Source: an uncultured bacterium (GTDB lineage Bacteria > Bacillota_I > Bacilli_A > RFN20 > CAG-826). From it: a stretch of 64,000 nucleotides of DNA. Of this stretch, positions 16,970 through 25,627 are shown piece by piece. Location: positions 1 to 64,000 of the forward strand of contig CASERQ010000003.1 of NCBI GenBank assembly GCA_949290395.1. The letters are read 5' to 3'. Each line of letters starts with the position of its first letter. The stretch's first letter is position 1. The notes below the pieces were generated by a model. That model was not told the DNA's origin. It did not search any database and saw only the letters and a program-made list of their open reading frames with translations. The translations under genes were made by a program, and so were the position numbers.

Positions 16970-18652
16970 TTAAGCAACTTTATTCATTACTAAAGGAATG
17001 ATCATTGGGTTTCTTTGTGTCTTTCTAAAGAAGTAACGAGAAACGACACTTCTTACGGTGTTTTTAATGTCGTTAAATGTAACTTTTTTAGATCCAAAGA
17101 GTTCGTTTAGAGCTTCGTTTAAATACATTGCAGCGTGACGAGTTAAGTGGTCTTCATATTTGCCATAACTTACAAAACCAACAGTAATAACTTTAGGTGG
17201 GCACATAAGTTTTGATTGTTTTGAATCAATAACAAGCATTACACTAACCATTCCATCATCTTGAAGAATTTTACGGTCTCTAATAACAGCAGTAGAAACA
17301 CCATTTACATCATATCCATCAATAAATACATCTTCAGCGGTAACTCTATCTCCATCTATAATTTCATGGTTTTTAAGGAGTAAGGTGTCGCCATTTCCCA
17401 TGATGAAGATATTCTTTTCAGGAATACCAATTGAACGAGCAATATCGCCATGAAGTTTTAGCATATGGTATTCACCATGAGCTGGCATGAAGTATTTTGG
17501 ATTATATAACTTAAGATTCATTCTTAACTCTTGGCGTGATGGGTGGCCAGAAGAGTGTAAATCAGCAAAAACAGAATTAGTTATAACGTTTGCACCAAGT
17601 CTAGTTAATTGGTTAACGATTTTTGAAATAGAAGCACCATTTCCTGGAATAGGAGAAGAAGAGAAAACAACAGTATCGCCAGGAATAATTCTTAAACCTT
17701 TAAATGTACCGTTTGCAATTCTACTTAAAGCAGCCATTGGTTCTCCTTGGCTACCTGTACAAAGAATTACTGTTTCGCTTTCCTTTAAATCGCCCATTGT
17801 ATCGACGTCTCTAATCATTCCACTTGGAATCTTGATATAGCCAAAGCGAAGTGCGATATCAACAGTGTTAATCATGCTACGTCCAACAATAACGATTTTA
17901 CGGTTATGTTTGATTGTACAGTCGACGATTTGTTGAATTCTTGAAATATTACTGGAGAAAGTTGAAATAATTAAACGGCTTGGTGCTTTATCAAAAATTT
18001 CATTGATAGAATCAAGAACGTTTTTTTCACTAGGTGTCCAACCATCTTTTTCGGCATTAGTTGAATCAGCTAAAAGTAAATCGACGCCTTCTTCGCCAAT
18101 TTTTGCCATTTTATGAAGTTCGAAGTTAGGACCAACAGGAGTTAAATCGAGTTTAAAGTCGCCAGTATTTACAATTCTTCCTTCTGGAGTATCAACGCAT
18201 ATTCCAAAACTATCTGGAATAGAGTGAGTTACGCGAACAAAGCTAACTTTAAAACATCCTGCAGTAACTTCTGTGTCTTCATCATATTCAACAATTTTAA
18301 CTTTTTCTTTAATCTTTTGATCTTCTAATTTTTGTCTAATTAAAGCTGCTGCAAGTTTAGGTGCATAAATAACTGGTATTTTAACAGACTTAACTAAAAA
18401 AGGAATTCCACCAATATGGTCTTCGTGCCCGTGAGTAATAAACAAAGCTCTAATTTTAGGTTGATTGTCTTTAAGGTGTTGGTAGTTAGGGATAACATAG
18501 TCTACGCCAACTAAATCATCTTCTGGAAATTTAACACCAGCATCTAAAATAATTAAATCGTTTGAACTTTCAATACAATAAGTGTTTTTACCAACTTCAC
18601 CAAGACCGCCTAAAGCATAAATCTTAATAGGATTATTAAATGTGTTTACCAT
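16970..18652 (-). CDS. rnj: ribonuclease J
   Basis: RNase J is a metallo-beta-lactamase-fold 5'-3' exonuclease and endonuclease for mRNA turnover and rRNA maturation. The motif HGHEDHIGG has metal ligands H74, H76, D78 and H79. The beta-CASP part contains ADSTNAEKDGWTPSE, LCTGSQGEPMAAL and MPAHGEYHML. The ATG at 18652 is chosen because AGGAG lies about 11 bases upstream, giving 560 residues, the family length; a longer reading would add 23 unlike residues. Confidence 0.96.
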   Translation of the reverse strand: MVNTFNNPIKIYALGGLGEVGKNTYCIESSNDLIILDAGVKFPEDDLVGVDYVIPNYQHLKDNQPKIRALFITHGHEDHIGGIPFLVKSVKIPVIYAPKLAAALIRQKLEDQKIKEKVKIVEYDEDTEVTAGCFKVSFVRVTHSIPDSFGICVDTPEGRIVNTGDFKLDLTPVGPNFELHKMAKIGEEGVDLLLADSTNAEKDGWTPSEKNVLDSINEIFDKAPSRLIISTFSSNISRIQQIVDCTIKHNRKIVIVGRSMINTVDIALRFGYIKIPSGMIRDVDTMGDLKESETVILCTGSQGEPMAALSRIANGTFKGLRIIPGDTVVFSSSPIPGNGASISKIVNQLTRLGANVITNSVFADLHSSGHPSRQELRMNLKLYNPKYFMPAHGEYHMLKLHGDIARSIGIPEKNIFIMGNGDTLLLKNHEIIDGDRVTAEDVFIDGYDVNGVSTAVIRDRKILQDDGMVSVMLVIDSKQSKLMCPPKVITVGFVSYGKYEDHLTRHAAMYLNEALNELFGSKKVTFNDIKNTVRSVVSRYFFRKTQRNPMIIPLVMNKVA

Positions 18653-18739
18653 TAAAAAACTATTCTCCTTTTTTTCACTATTAAAATATCTCTTAAAATC
18701 GAGACTATTATAATAAATCAATCAGAAAAAAACTATAGT

Positions 18740-19291
18740 TTAAATTGAAATTGCGCCTGGTTTTTTAATGAAAGGGTTTTCATTATTTATATGGTCATAA
18801 AATAATACACCTTTAAGGTGATCAATTTCGTGTTGAACGATAATTGCGGGATAGCCAGTGAAAGTATAAGTAACTAATCCTTTTTTAAGTAAATCATAAG
18901 TTCTAACTGTAACTTTATAGTGACGATAGACATATCCTTGATGCTCTTTGTCAACACTCAAGCAGCCTTCACCATTTTCAAGATAACACTCCTTAACGGA
19001 TTCGCTAATAATTACAGGATTTATGAAAGCATATTCTTCTCTTTTTCCTTTTTCATTAATAAAAGAGATAGCAAGCATGTTTTTATTTATTCCAATTTGA
19101 GGTGCGGCAAGTCCAACTCCGCTTCTAACATTATGATGTTTTTCTAAAAATGCCTCATCTTGACTTAGTCTTAAATATTCAAGCATATCCATTAAAGTTG
19201 TTTCAATTTTTGGGTCTAATGGAAACTCAATATTTTCAGATCTTTTTCTTAAACTTGGTTTTGTATCTTTAACAATTTTAAATATTTCCAT
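18740..19291 (-). CDS. def: peptide deformylase
   Basis: Deformylase removes the formyl group from the initiator methionine. The three motifs are GVGLAAPQ (residues 58-65), EGCLSV (108-113) and QHEIDHLKG (153-161), with C110, H154 and H158 as metal ligands. Length of 183 with an insertion near residue 45 fits the Gram-positive type 2 enzyme. The start has no ribosome site; a TATGAT or GATAAT box ends 10 to 13 bases before the ATG, so it looks leaderless. Confidence 0.96.
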   Translation of the reverse strand: MEIFKIVKDTKPSLRKRSENIEFPLDPKIETTLMDMLEYLRLSQDEAFLEKHHNVRSGVGLAAPQIGINKNMLAISFINEKGKREEYAFINPVIISESVKECYLENGEGCLSVDKEHQGYVYRHYKVTVRTYDLLKKGLVTYTFTGYPAIIVQHEIDHLKGVLFYDHINNENPFIKKPGAISI

Positions 19292-19336
19292 GTCAAAGAT
19301 ATTATCATAATTAGGAAGAAACTTTAAGTTTTTTGC

Positions 19337-19354
19337 TATAATAAGTAAACTATG
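19337..19354 (+). promoter_or_regulatory. extended -10 promoter, leaderless ylbF
   Basis: TGCTATAAT (TGn plus TATAAT at 19337-19342) lies nine bases before the ATG at 19352. Transcription would start about three bases before the ATG, leaving no room for a ribosome binding site. Confidence 0.65.
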
Positions 19355-19699
19355 GATTTAAAAATTATTGAACTAGTTGATAAACTTGGGGAATCAATTA
19401 AAAAAGAGAATATATATAAAGAATTTAAAGAAGTTGAAAATGCTTTAAACGTTTCTGATGAAGTTAAGATTTTATCTTATAAAAAAGATATTGCAATCAT
19501 GAACTATGAAGACGCTTTAAGTCATTATGATAAAAACTCACAAGAAATACTTGATGCTTCAAAAAGAATGAGTGAAGCAATTTATGCTTTAAATCAAAAT
19601 GAAATTGTTACTAACTATAATGAAAAGCTTGCAAAACTCAATGATTTTTTAAAGGAAGTAAGTAAAGAATTATTTGGAGAGATTTATGATAAAAATTAG
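19352..19699 (+). CDS. ylbF: YlbF/YmcA-family protein
   Basis: This is a 115-residue all-helical protein of the Com_YlbF family. In B. subtilis YlbF, YmcA and YaaT form a complex that modulates RNase Y and thereby competence and sporulation. The pattern of helices (IIELVDKLGESIKKENIYKEFK, then LDASKRMSEAIYALNQNEIV) and the neighbours rsmD and coaD, as in the B. subtilis ylb cluster, support the call. It overlaps rsmD by 14 bases. Confidence 0.75.
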   Translation: MDLKIIELVDKLGESIKKENIYKEFKEVENALNVSDEVKILSYKKDIAIMNYEDALSHYDKNSQEILDASKRMSEAIYALNQNEIVTNYNEKLAKLNDFLKEVSKELFGEIYDKN

Positions 19700-20231
19700 A
19701 GGCGGAAAATATTTACATCGAGTATTAAAACAACCTCCTCTTGAAATTACGCGTTCAACAAAAGACGTTTGTAAAGAAGGAATGTTTAATAGTTTAGGGA
19801 ATATTTATTCTTGTTCTTTTTTAGATTTATTCGGAGGAAGCGGCTCTATCGGGATTGAAGCTTATTCACGTGGCGCAAATCCAGTTTTTATTAATGAAAA
19901 AAATAAGCAAGCTTTTAATATAATTAAAGAGAACCTAAATTCATTAAGTATTAATGAGATTAAAACTTTTAATTTAGACTACAAAGACTTTTTAAATAAA
20001 GCCAAAAAAGATGGTCTTAAGTTTGATATTATTTTCCTTGATCCACCTTATAAGATGATTATTAATGACGAATTCATAAATGATATTTTAAGTAACGATA
20101 TTTTAAGTGAAAATGCGATTATTATCGCAGAAACCGATTATGAACTTGAACCTATTTTATTTGAAAAATACAAAATAAAAATATTAAAATATGGGAGAAG
20201 TAAAATTAACTTCTTGAGGAAGAAAATATGA
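19686..20231 (+). CDS. rsmD: 16S rRNA (guanine966-N2)-methyltransferase
   Basis: RsmD methylates G966 of 16S rRNA. The N-terminal MIKIRGGKYLHR is the family start, with an SAM site FLDLFGGSGSIGIEAYSRGA and the catalytic DPPY motif (IIFLDPPYK). The ATG at 19686 has GGAGAG just upstream; a TTG at 19674 would add four residues. coaD starts within its stop region (four-base overlap). Confidence 0.93.
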   Translation: MIKIRGGKYLHRVLKQPPLEITRSTKDVCKEGMFNSLGNIYSCSFLDLFGGSGSIGIEAYSRGANPVFINEKNKQAFNIIKENLNSLSINEIKTFNLDYKDFLNKAKKDGLKFDIIFLDPPYKMIINDEFINDILSNDILSENAIIIAETDYELEPILFEKYKIKILKYGRSKINFLRKKI

Positions 20232-20707
20232 AAATAGCAATTTATCCAGGTAGTTTTGACCCTATTACAAACGGGCATTTAGATATTATCCGTAGAGCAA
20301 GCAAAATTTTTGATAAAGTTATTGTATTACTTGCGATTAATCCAGATAAAACTTGTCGTTTTTCTAAGGAAAGCAGACTCAACATGCTTGTTGAAGTTGT
20401 AAAAGAATTTAAAAATGTGGAAGTAGATTTCCATAATGGTTTAACTATTGAGTATGCTAGAAAACATGGAGCTAACGTAATAATAAGAGGATTAAGAGTC
20501 GTTAGTGATTTTGAATATGAATGGGCTTATTCTGCTGCGAATGAATACATCGATAAAGATATCGAAATGGTATTTTTGATGTCTCATAAAGAATTATCTT
20601 TTATTTCTTCTTCAGCAATTGATGAGTTATTCAATAGTGGAGTTGATATATCTTCATTAGTTCCAAAAATTGTTTTAGAAGAGTACGCTAAAAAAAATCA
20701 AAAATAA
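20228..20707 (+). CDS. coaD: phosphopantetheine adenylyltransferase
   Basis: CoaD makes dephospho-CoA from phosphopantetheine and ATP. The nucleotidyltransferase signature GSFDPITNGHLDI is at residues 8-20, and the C-terminal ISSSAI motif is near residue 127. The conserved RGLRVVSDFEYE block lies between. Length of 159 is normal. It ends the ylbF-rsmD-coaD unit. Confidence 0.97.
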   Translation: MKIAIYPGSFDPITNGHLDIIRRASKIFDKVIVLLAINPDKTCRFSKESRLNMLVEVVKEFKNVEVDFHNGLTIEYARKHGANVIIRGLRVVSDFEYEWAYSAANEYIDKDIEMVFLMSHKELSFISSSAIDELFNSGVDISSLVPKIVLEEYAKKNQK

Positions 20708-20720
20708 TAAAAAAATAATA

Positions 20721-20750
20721 AAAAACCATCGCGTTGAACGATGGTTTTTA
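20721..20750 (+). terminator. rho-independent terminator between convergent units
   Basis: An 11-bp stem AAAAACCATCG / CGATGGTTTTT with a seven-base loop is flanked by A and T runs on both strands, so it can serve coaD and the convergent gene that ends at 20770. Confidence 0.88.
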
Positions 20751-20769
20751 AATTTGTAGATTAATTCAA

Positions 20770-21624
20770 TTAGATAGCGAATTCTTCTGTGTTAGTCCAT
20801 GCATGAGCGACAAAGTCAGCTCTTGAATATTTATCTTCGCCTGTGACTTCGAAGAAAACGTTAGTGATAATGTTTTGTGTTGTATTTGCATCAGTCAAGT
20901 CAATAATTAAATAGTAAGGAACTGTGGAAGAATAGCTATCTGGTGATGGTAAATTGTCAGCACTTGATTCAATTGAAGAAATATCTTCGTTTTTGCTAAC
21001 ACGGTTTCTATAGTAAGGACCAGTTTTAGCTACTGAAGCAGCTTGAATAATAAATTCTTGATATTCAGGTAAATTGAATAAGAAATCAAATGGTGAATGG
21101 TCAGCATAAGTATTGTCGTCTGTTTCAATTGTTTGGTCAGCAAAGATAGTTGAGAATTGGAAAGCAGGAGCTTTGTCATCAAGTGAAGTGACTCTAGTCC
21201 AACTTTCATTTACAAGATAGTTTAAGGTTTCATTAACGTTGGCTGCTGTGTCGTCTTCGTTTACAACAAAAAACATCATTTTATTTGCGTCGCCAACATA
21301 GTTTCTTAATGAGTTTCTTGCGGTATCTTTATCACCATTTTGCCAAGCATCTTGAGCTGCATTAAAACCTTTGAAGAATTCAGCGGCTTCGCCGTTACTA
21401 TCTTGATCAGTTAAACCTTCAAGTGATAATTGATGGTCTTTTAAATATGTGTATGTATCACTTCCAAAATCCCAGCTTTGAACCCAGGATGTAATTGAAG
21501 GAATGGAGAAAATTACGGCAAAAATAATACCAACAATAAGTAATGGTTGAACCCAAGCAGTTTCTTTAATCCACGTCCATAATTTTATAAATGGTGTTGC
21601 GATAATCTTTAAAACTTTTACCAT
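20770..21624 (-). CDS. membrane-anchored extracytoplasmic protein of unknown function
   Basis: I do not recognise this protein. It is 284 residues with a cytoplasmic N-terminus of about 25 residues, one membrane helix (about residues 27-48, LLIVGIIFAVIFSIPSI), and a large acidic extracytoplasmic part without any cysteine. Part of the latter (NKMMFFVVNEDD, then FQFSTIFADQ) could be an alpha/beta fold, but no active-site motif is seen. An AGAGGT ribosome site precedes the start. It is monocistronic and ends against the shared terminator. Confidence 0.75.
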   Translation of the reverse strand: MVKVLKIIATPFIKLWTWIKETAWVQPLLIVGIIFAVIFSIPSITSWVQSWDFGSDTYTYLKDHQLSLEGLTDQDSNGEAAEFFKGFNAAQDAWQNGDKDTARNSLRNYVGDANKMMFFVVNEDDTAANVNETLNYLVNESWTRVTSLDDKAPAFQFSTIFADQTIETDDNTYADHSPFDFLFNLPEYQEFIIQAASVAKTGPYYRNRVSKNEDISSIESSADNLPSPDSYSSTVPYYLIIDLTDANTTQNIITNVFFEVTGEDKYSRADFVAHAWTNTEEFAI

Positions 21625-21814
21625 GAAAATACCTCTTAATAAATAAGCATTAAAAAGAATAACACTAAAGCATTATCTAAACAATAATAAAATTATTGTT
21701 CGCTCTATATTTTACCTGATTTTTGCTTTTCTGCCTAAAGATTTTTTCAAATAGTTTTTTATAGTTTGAGAAATAATTTGTTCGGCATCAAAATTTTTGA
21801 TTAAAGAAGAAAAT

Positions 21815-21836
21815 AGTTGAGATTTGCAAGGTTTTT
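21815..21836 (+). repeat. dispersed intergenic 22-bp repeat, copy 1
   Basis: Reads AGTTGAGATTTGC followed by AAGGTTTTT. It lies in a divergent intergenic region, 215 bases before yitT. See the finding on the repeat family for the alignment. Confidence 0.75.
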
Positions 21837-21984
21837 GATATTAGAAGGAGGTTTTAAGTAGATTTTTAGGATATAATTAGCATTAATTTTATATTTACTA
21901 AACCAGCAAAAATATTATTTTTTTCACTTTTTAGACATACTAGCAAAAAAATAGTAGAGATTTTAAGCACATAATATAAAATAT

Positions 21985-22010
21985 TTGAGTAAAGAATATT
22001 CTTTACTCAA
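21985..22010. promoter_or_regulatory. 26-bp perfect palindrome upstream of yitT, operator candidate
   Basis: Two 13-base arms (TTGAGTAAAGAAT and its exact complement) abut without a spacer. A TAAAAT box at 22011-22016 and TTGAGT at 21985-21990 could be -10 and -35 with a wide spacing, which would place the palindrome across the promoter. There is no T run directly behind it, so a terminator is less likely. Confidence 0.5.
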
Positions 22011-22050
22011 TAAAATCGAGTATTTATTCTTTTAGGGGAAATTTTTGAAT

Positions 22051-23148
22051 ATGTACTATTTGAAAAAGTTTAGGAAAAAACTAATCGATTATCTTTTCGA
22101 TCATCCACATCAAAAAGATGTTTTAGAAATTAGTTATTGTTTAATTGTTACCGCATTATCAAGTTTTATTTTTGCTTTTGGCTTTAAAGCTTTCATTCAG
22201 CCAAACTATGGTGCCATTGCTAATATTGATGGGGCTAACTCCCTTGAAATAGTCGAAAATCTTGGCATCAAAACTTTGGCAAGCTGTGGAGCAAGCGGAA
22301 TAAGCCAAGTTGTTTTATCGATTATTAAGATTTGCGGCGGTACATATTTAACTGACAATACCCTACTCGATATCACTTATTGGTGCTTATATCTTGGGAT
22401 TAATATTCCTCTCTTTCTTTTAGCTTTTTTTAAGGTTGGAAAAAGGTTCGCGATTTATTCTCTTTTGAATGTTGTTTTTGCTTCCGTTTTTGGTATTATT
22501 CTGCCAAATAGTAATCCAAACGACTTCATAAACCAGGTAACTTACGCCTTAGGGCAAGATATTGTTAGTCGTGTTCTTTTTGGCGGTTTATGTACGGGTG
22601 CTGCAAGTGCATTGGCTTATTCTATTGAATCAACCGCAGGCGGGACGGATATTATTGCTTATTACATTAGTGAAAAGAAGAGTGTTCAAGTTGGAAAATA
22701 TTCAGCATTTTTTAATTTAATTACTATCTCTACATATAGTATTTTAAGTACTATTCCGATTGATCCAGCTTTTGCTGCTGCTGAAATGGGAAGGGTTGAA
22801 CCTCCAATTGCTCTTAATATTTTCTTGTTTACTCTTTTTTATATGATATTGGTGACTTTAGTTGTTGATACAATTAATATTCAAAATAAAAAAGTTGAAT
22901 TACAAATCATGACTTCAAACACAAATCTTTCAAATGTTGTTTTAGCAAATATTCCTCATGGATGTACTATTCTTGATGCAAGAGGCGGCTACACTGGAAA
23001 AGCAATGTATGTTATATACATGTCGGTTCGAAAAAAAGAAGCAAAACATGTTGTTAAGATTTGTAAAAAAGTAGATCCAAACGTTTTCATTAACGTTATG
23101 CCGATGGATCAAGTTTATGGAAGGTTTTATAGAAGGCCAATTAAATAA
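22051..23148 (+). CDS. yitT: YitT-family membrane protein
   Basis: YitT proteins are multi-pass membrane proteins of unknown transport role. The protein has a hydrophilic N-terminus, six or so membrane segments (starting at about residue 30), the family block ESTAGGTDIIAYYISEKKS, and a C-terminal cytoplasmic DUF2179 domain (GCTILDARGGYTGKAMYVIYMSVRKKE). The ATG at 22051 has AGGGGAA ten bases upstream; a TTG at 22045 is too close to that site. The next gene shares its stop codon. Confidence 0.9.
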   Translation: MYYLKKFRKKLIDYLFDHPHQKDVLEISYCLIVTALSSFIFAFGFKAFIQPNYGAIANIDGANSLEIVENLGIKTLASCGASGISQVVLSIIKICGGTYLTDNTLLDITYWCLYLGINIPLFLLAFFKVGKRFAIYSLLNVVFASVFGIILPNSNPNDFINQVTYALGQDIVSRVLFGGLCTGAASALAYSIESTAGGTDIIAYYISEKKSVQVGKYSAFFNLITISTYSILSTIPIDPAFAAAEMGRVEPPIALNIFLFTLFYMILVTLVVDTINIQNKKVELQIMTSNTNLSNVVLANIPHGCTILDARGGYTGKAMYVIYMSVRKKEAKHVVKICKKVDPNVFINVMPMDQVYGRFYRRPIK

Positions 23149-23663
23149 TGAAAAAACCTGCATTTCTCATATTATTTTTTACATTTTGTGCTTTAACTCT
23201 TTCTGGTTGTGCAAAAGAAGAGTATGTTGAAATAAGAAACTATTCAGATTATGAATCTAGTTTTTTGTCATCTTTAGATGAATTTTTTACTAAAGAAAAT
23301 GGTCGATATTTTTTATATATTTATCAAGAAGAATGTAATCATTGCGAAAACATAAAAAAAGATCTTTTTGACTATCTTGATTTTTCAATAGAGAACCAAG
23401 AAAGCACAAAAATTTATCTTTTTGATATCAACATTGGTGATGGTCAAACTAATAGAGCGATGTTTAAAAGAAAACCAGATTGGTATAGTCAAAACAGAGA
23501 TTATGCACCTTTAGTTAATGAAATGAAGACTAATAAGCCTTCAACTCTAAACGAAGTTTATTTTATTGGGACACCAACACTATATGAAGTTAATGAAAAT
23601 AGATTAAATGATGTTTTTATTGGAGAAAATGAAGTAAAAGGCGCAATAAACACTCTTTATTAA
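23148..23663 (+). CDS. thioredoxin-fold lipoprotein
   Basis: A signal peptide with lipobox LSGC (residues 17-20) anchors the protein outside the membrane. The mature part has a thioredoxin-like core with a CNHC active site (YIYQEECNHCENIKKDLFDYL) and a cis-Pro-like GTPTLYEV segment near residue 145. It is likely an extracytoplasmic thiol oxidoreductase or a bacteriocin-transport-like thioredoxin; the substrate is unknown. Its ATG overlaps the yitT stop, so the two are translated together. Confidence 0.8.
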   Translation: MKKPAFLILFFTFCALTLSGCAKEEYVEIRNYSDYESSFLSSLDEFFTKENGRYFLYIYQEECNHCENIKKDLFDYLDFSIENQESTKIYLFDINIGDGQTNRAMFKRKPDWYSQNRDYAPLVNEMKTNKPSTLNEVYFIGTPTLYEVNENRLNDVFIGENEVKGAINTLY

Positions 23664-24544
23664 TTTTTGTTTAATTTACTTTTAAGATTTTTAATTTTGT
23701 CGTCTAGTTTTATTTTTTGAGTAAGTTTTTTGATTCCATAATATGCGCTAAAAATTGCAAATGCTCCAAGCATTAAAACAAAAGTATAACCAATAAAACC
23801 AATATACCATCCACAAGTTGATGTGACCGTACTTAAAACTGGGATATCAAGATTGAACATAAACATTGAAATATAGAACATATTTCCGCCTTCTGTATAT
23901 TCGTTATAGCCATGATTTAAAACTATTAATAAATTAATAATTTCAGCGACTACTAAGAAAAGAAGGAAAGTAAAAGTTCCATATTGATAAAGTTTTAGTG
24001 ATTTTTTAAAAGTTTCAGATCCGATATTAAGATAAGTAGCTGAATAAATTCCTAAAGCAACCAGCATAAAATGCCATATTATAGATTGATAATCTAAACT
24101 ATAATCGGCCCAGGTCAAAACACTTGATTGATATATTGTGACAGATAGTCCACCAAGCATTCCATAAAGTGCCATAAAAGAGAATAAAGATTTCTTTATT
24201 TTATCTTTTTTAATTAGAGGCATTATAGCAGAAGTATACATTGGGATAGAACAAAGCTGAAAAGGGAAAAGTGACCAATGATATGGGCCTTCAAAATTAT
24301 AGTGATAGGCAAATAGAATTTGTTTATAAATTTCAGTTGAAATCAATAGTAATCCTATTCCCATTGTCAAATAATCACGGATTTTATCGTTTTTTCTAGC
24401 TTTTAACCCTAGAAAGATCATTAAAGGAAATATGAAAAATAAGAAGCACAAAAAGATTATCGTAATTTCAAGGCACCAAGGTTTAAGTTGCTCAGTGACA
24501 GGAAAAGGGAAGGGATTATAATTCGCTAATATTCTTGGCAACAT
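23660..24544 (-). CDS. YwaF/TMEM164-like integral membrane protein
   Basis: The protein is 294 residues with about seven membrane segments. The motifs WSLFPFQLCSIPMY and IIWHFMLVALGIYS resemble the YwaF (TIGR02206) family, which is related to eukaryotic TMEM164 acyltransferases. The match is by recall only. It overlaps the upstream gene on the same strand by 29 bases and the convergent lipoprotein gene by 4. Confidence 0.6.
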   Translation of the reverse strand: MLPRILANYNPFPFPVTEQLKPWCLEITIIFLCFLFFIFPLMIFLGLKARKNDKIRDYLTMGIGLLLISTEIYKQILFAYHYNFEGPYHWSLFPFQLCSIPMYTSAIMPLIKKDKIKKSLFSFMALYGMLGGLSVTIYQSSVLTWADYSLDYQSIIWHFMLVALGIYSATYLNIGSETFKKSLKLYQYGTFTFLLFLVVAEIINLLIVLNHGYNEYTEGGNMFYISMFMFNLDIPVLSTVTSTCGWYIGFIGYTFVLMLGAFAIFSAYYGIKKLTQKIKLDDKIKNLKSKLNKN

Positions 24545-25535
24545 CTTTAATTTCCTTTTGACGATAATTAATTAATAAAGAAGTGAAAACAATAATTAAT
24601 ATTAAAGATACTAAATTGATTGAAAGAAAAATAATTGAGATAAAATCTATATCAAGATAAAGTTTCGGTGTTATAAGTTGGTAGGTGCTAGTTGCAATTG
24701 ATATTGAAACAACGCCAAGTATAATCTGAAAAACAGCACTAATTAAAACTTGAATATAGGTTGTCTTTTTTGGAATAAGAAGTAAAGTTGCAGGAATAAA
24801 ACTAGCAAGATATAAATAAAGAATTCCTAAAATATTAAGGTTAAAATCACTATCAAACATTGAAAAAATGTAATAATCAATACTTGTTCTTTTATCTAAA
24901 ATCTCTGTAAAACCGGGTTCAATCATATAATTTTGGTAGTTTCTTGCAAAAGGAACAAAGAGTAAAGAAAAAACACAAAACATTGAAATATAAGAAAAAA
25001 CCTCAACGACAATGTAGTACTTTTTTCTTGTTTTATCGTAATTTATAACCATGTTTTTGATGTTATCTTTTCTGATGTGATAAAGCTTGTTACATTTTAG
25101 AACGATGATAGCAAGCAAAGTTATCAAAAAAACGATAAATAAATAAAAACCAGTATAAAGAATTGAGATGTCGTTAGTTAAAATGAAACCATCTGGATAG
25201 ATAACTCTAACATAATTCATTAAGGTGAAAATGTAAGAGGCAAGAAGGGTAATCTTAAAGACAGTATTATAAAGATCTTTTTTATATTCATGAGCTTTAA
25301 AGTTGATGAAATCAATTACTAAAGAAATTAAAGTCAAAATTGGTAAAAGAAAACCATAAATACTTTCAATTTCTCCATTATACTCATGAGAAGTTGGATT
25401 AAATATATGAACTAAAAATAAATTTTTTCCGTCAACATCAACAAAAGGTAAAAACATAGAAGTGATTAATAAAATGATTGAAAGTGCATATATGCCAATT
25501 TTAATCAAATTACTTCTAGAAACCTTCTTTTGCAT
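24516..25535 (-). CDS. polytopic membrane protein of unknown function
   Basis: I do not recognise a family. The protein is 339 residues with about nine hydrophobic segments and short basic loops. An N-terminal extracytoplasmic loop (DVDGKNLFLVHIFNPTSHEY) follows the first helix. It is probably co-transcribed with the overlapping YwaF-like gene. The start has TATAAG at 25548-25553 and TAAAAT at 25542-25547 immediately upstream and no ribosome site, so it looks leaderless. Confidence 0.75.
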   Translation of the reverse strand: MQKKVSRSNLIKIGIYALSIILLITSMFLPFVDVDGKNLFLVHIFNPTSHEYNGEIESIYGFLLPILTLISLVIDFINFKAHEYKKDLYNTVFKITLLASYIFTLMNYVRVIYPDGFILTNDISILYTGFYLFIVFLITLLAIIVLKCNKLYHIRKDNIKNMVINYDKTRKKYYIVVEVFSYISMFCVFSLLFVPFARNYQNYMIEPGFTEILDKRTSIDYYIFSMFDSDFNLNILGILYLYLASFIPATLLLIPKKTTYIQVLISAVFQIILGVVSISIATSTYQLITPKLYLDIDFISIIFLSINLVSLILIIVFTSLLINYRQKEIKDVAKNISEL

Positions 25536-25588
25536 AAGAATATTTTACTTATAAATTGAATAATTTAACATAGATTTTAAGAGTTTTT

Positions 25589-25627
25589 TTGAAATTATTA
25601 CACTTATTAGTGTATTATTAAGTTATG
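25589..25627 (+). promoter_or_regulatory. promoter of whiA, leaderless start
   Basis: TTGAAA at 25589-25594 and TATTAT at 25613-25618 are spaced 18 bases apart. The ATG at 25625 lies exactly where transcription is expected to begin. Confidence 0.65.

Larger units (their letters stand above)
21625..22050. other. 426-bp intergenic region between divergent genes
   Basis: No gene is seen. It holds the promoter side of both flanking genes, a 9-bp inverted repeat with an AAA loop at 21680-21700, one copy of the 22-bp dispersed repeat at 21815-21836, a stray AGAAGGAGG without a start codon behind it at about 21843, and a 26-bp perfect palindrome at 21985-22010. Confidence 0.8.
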
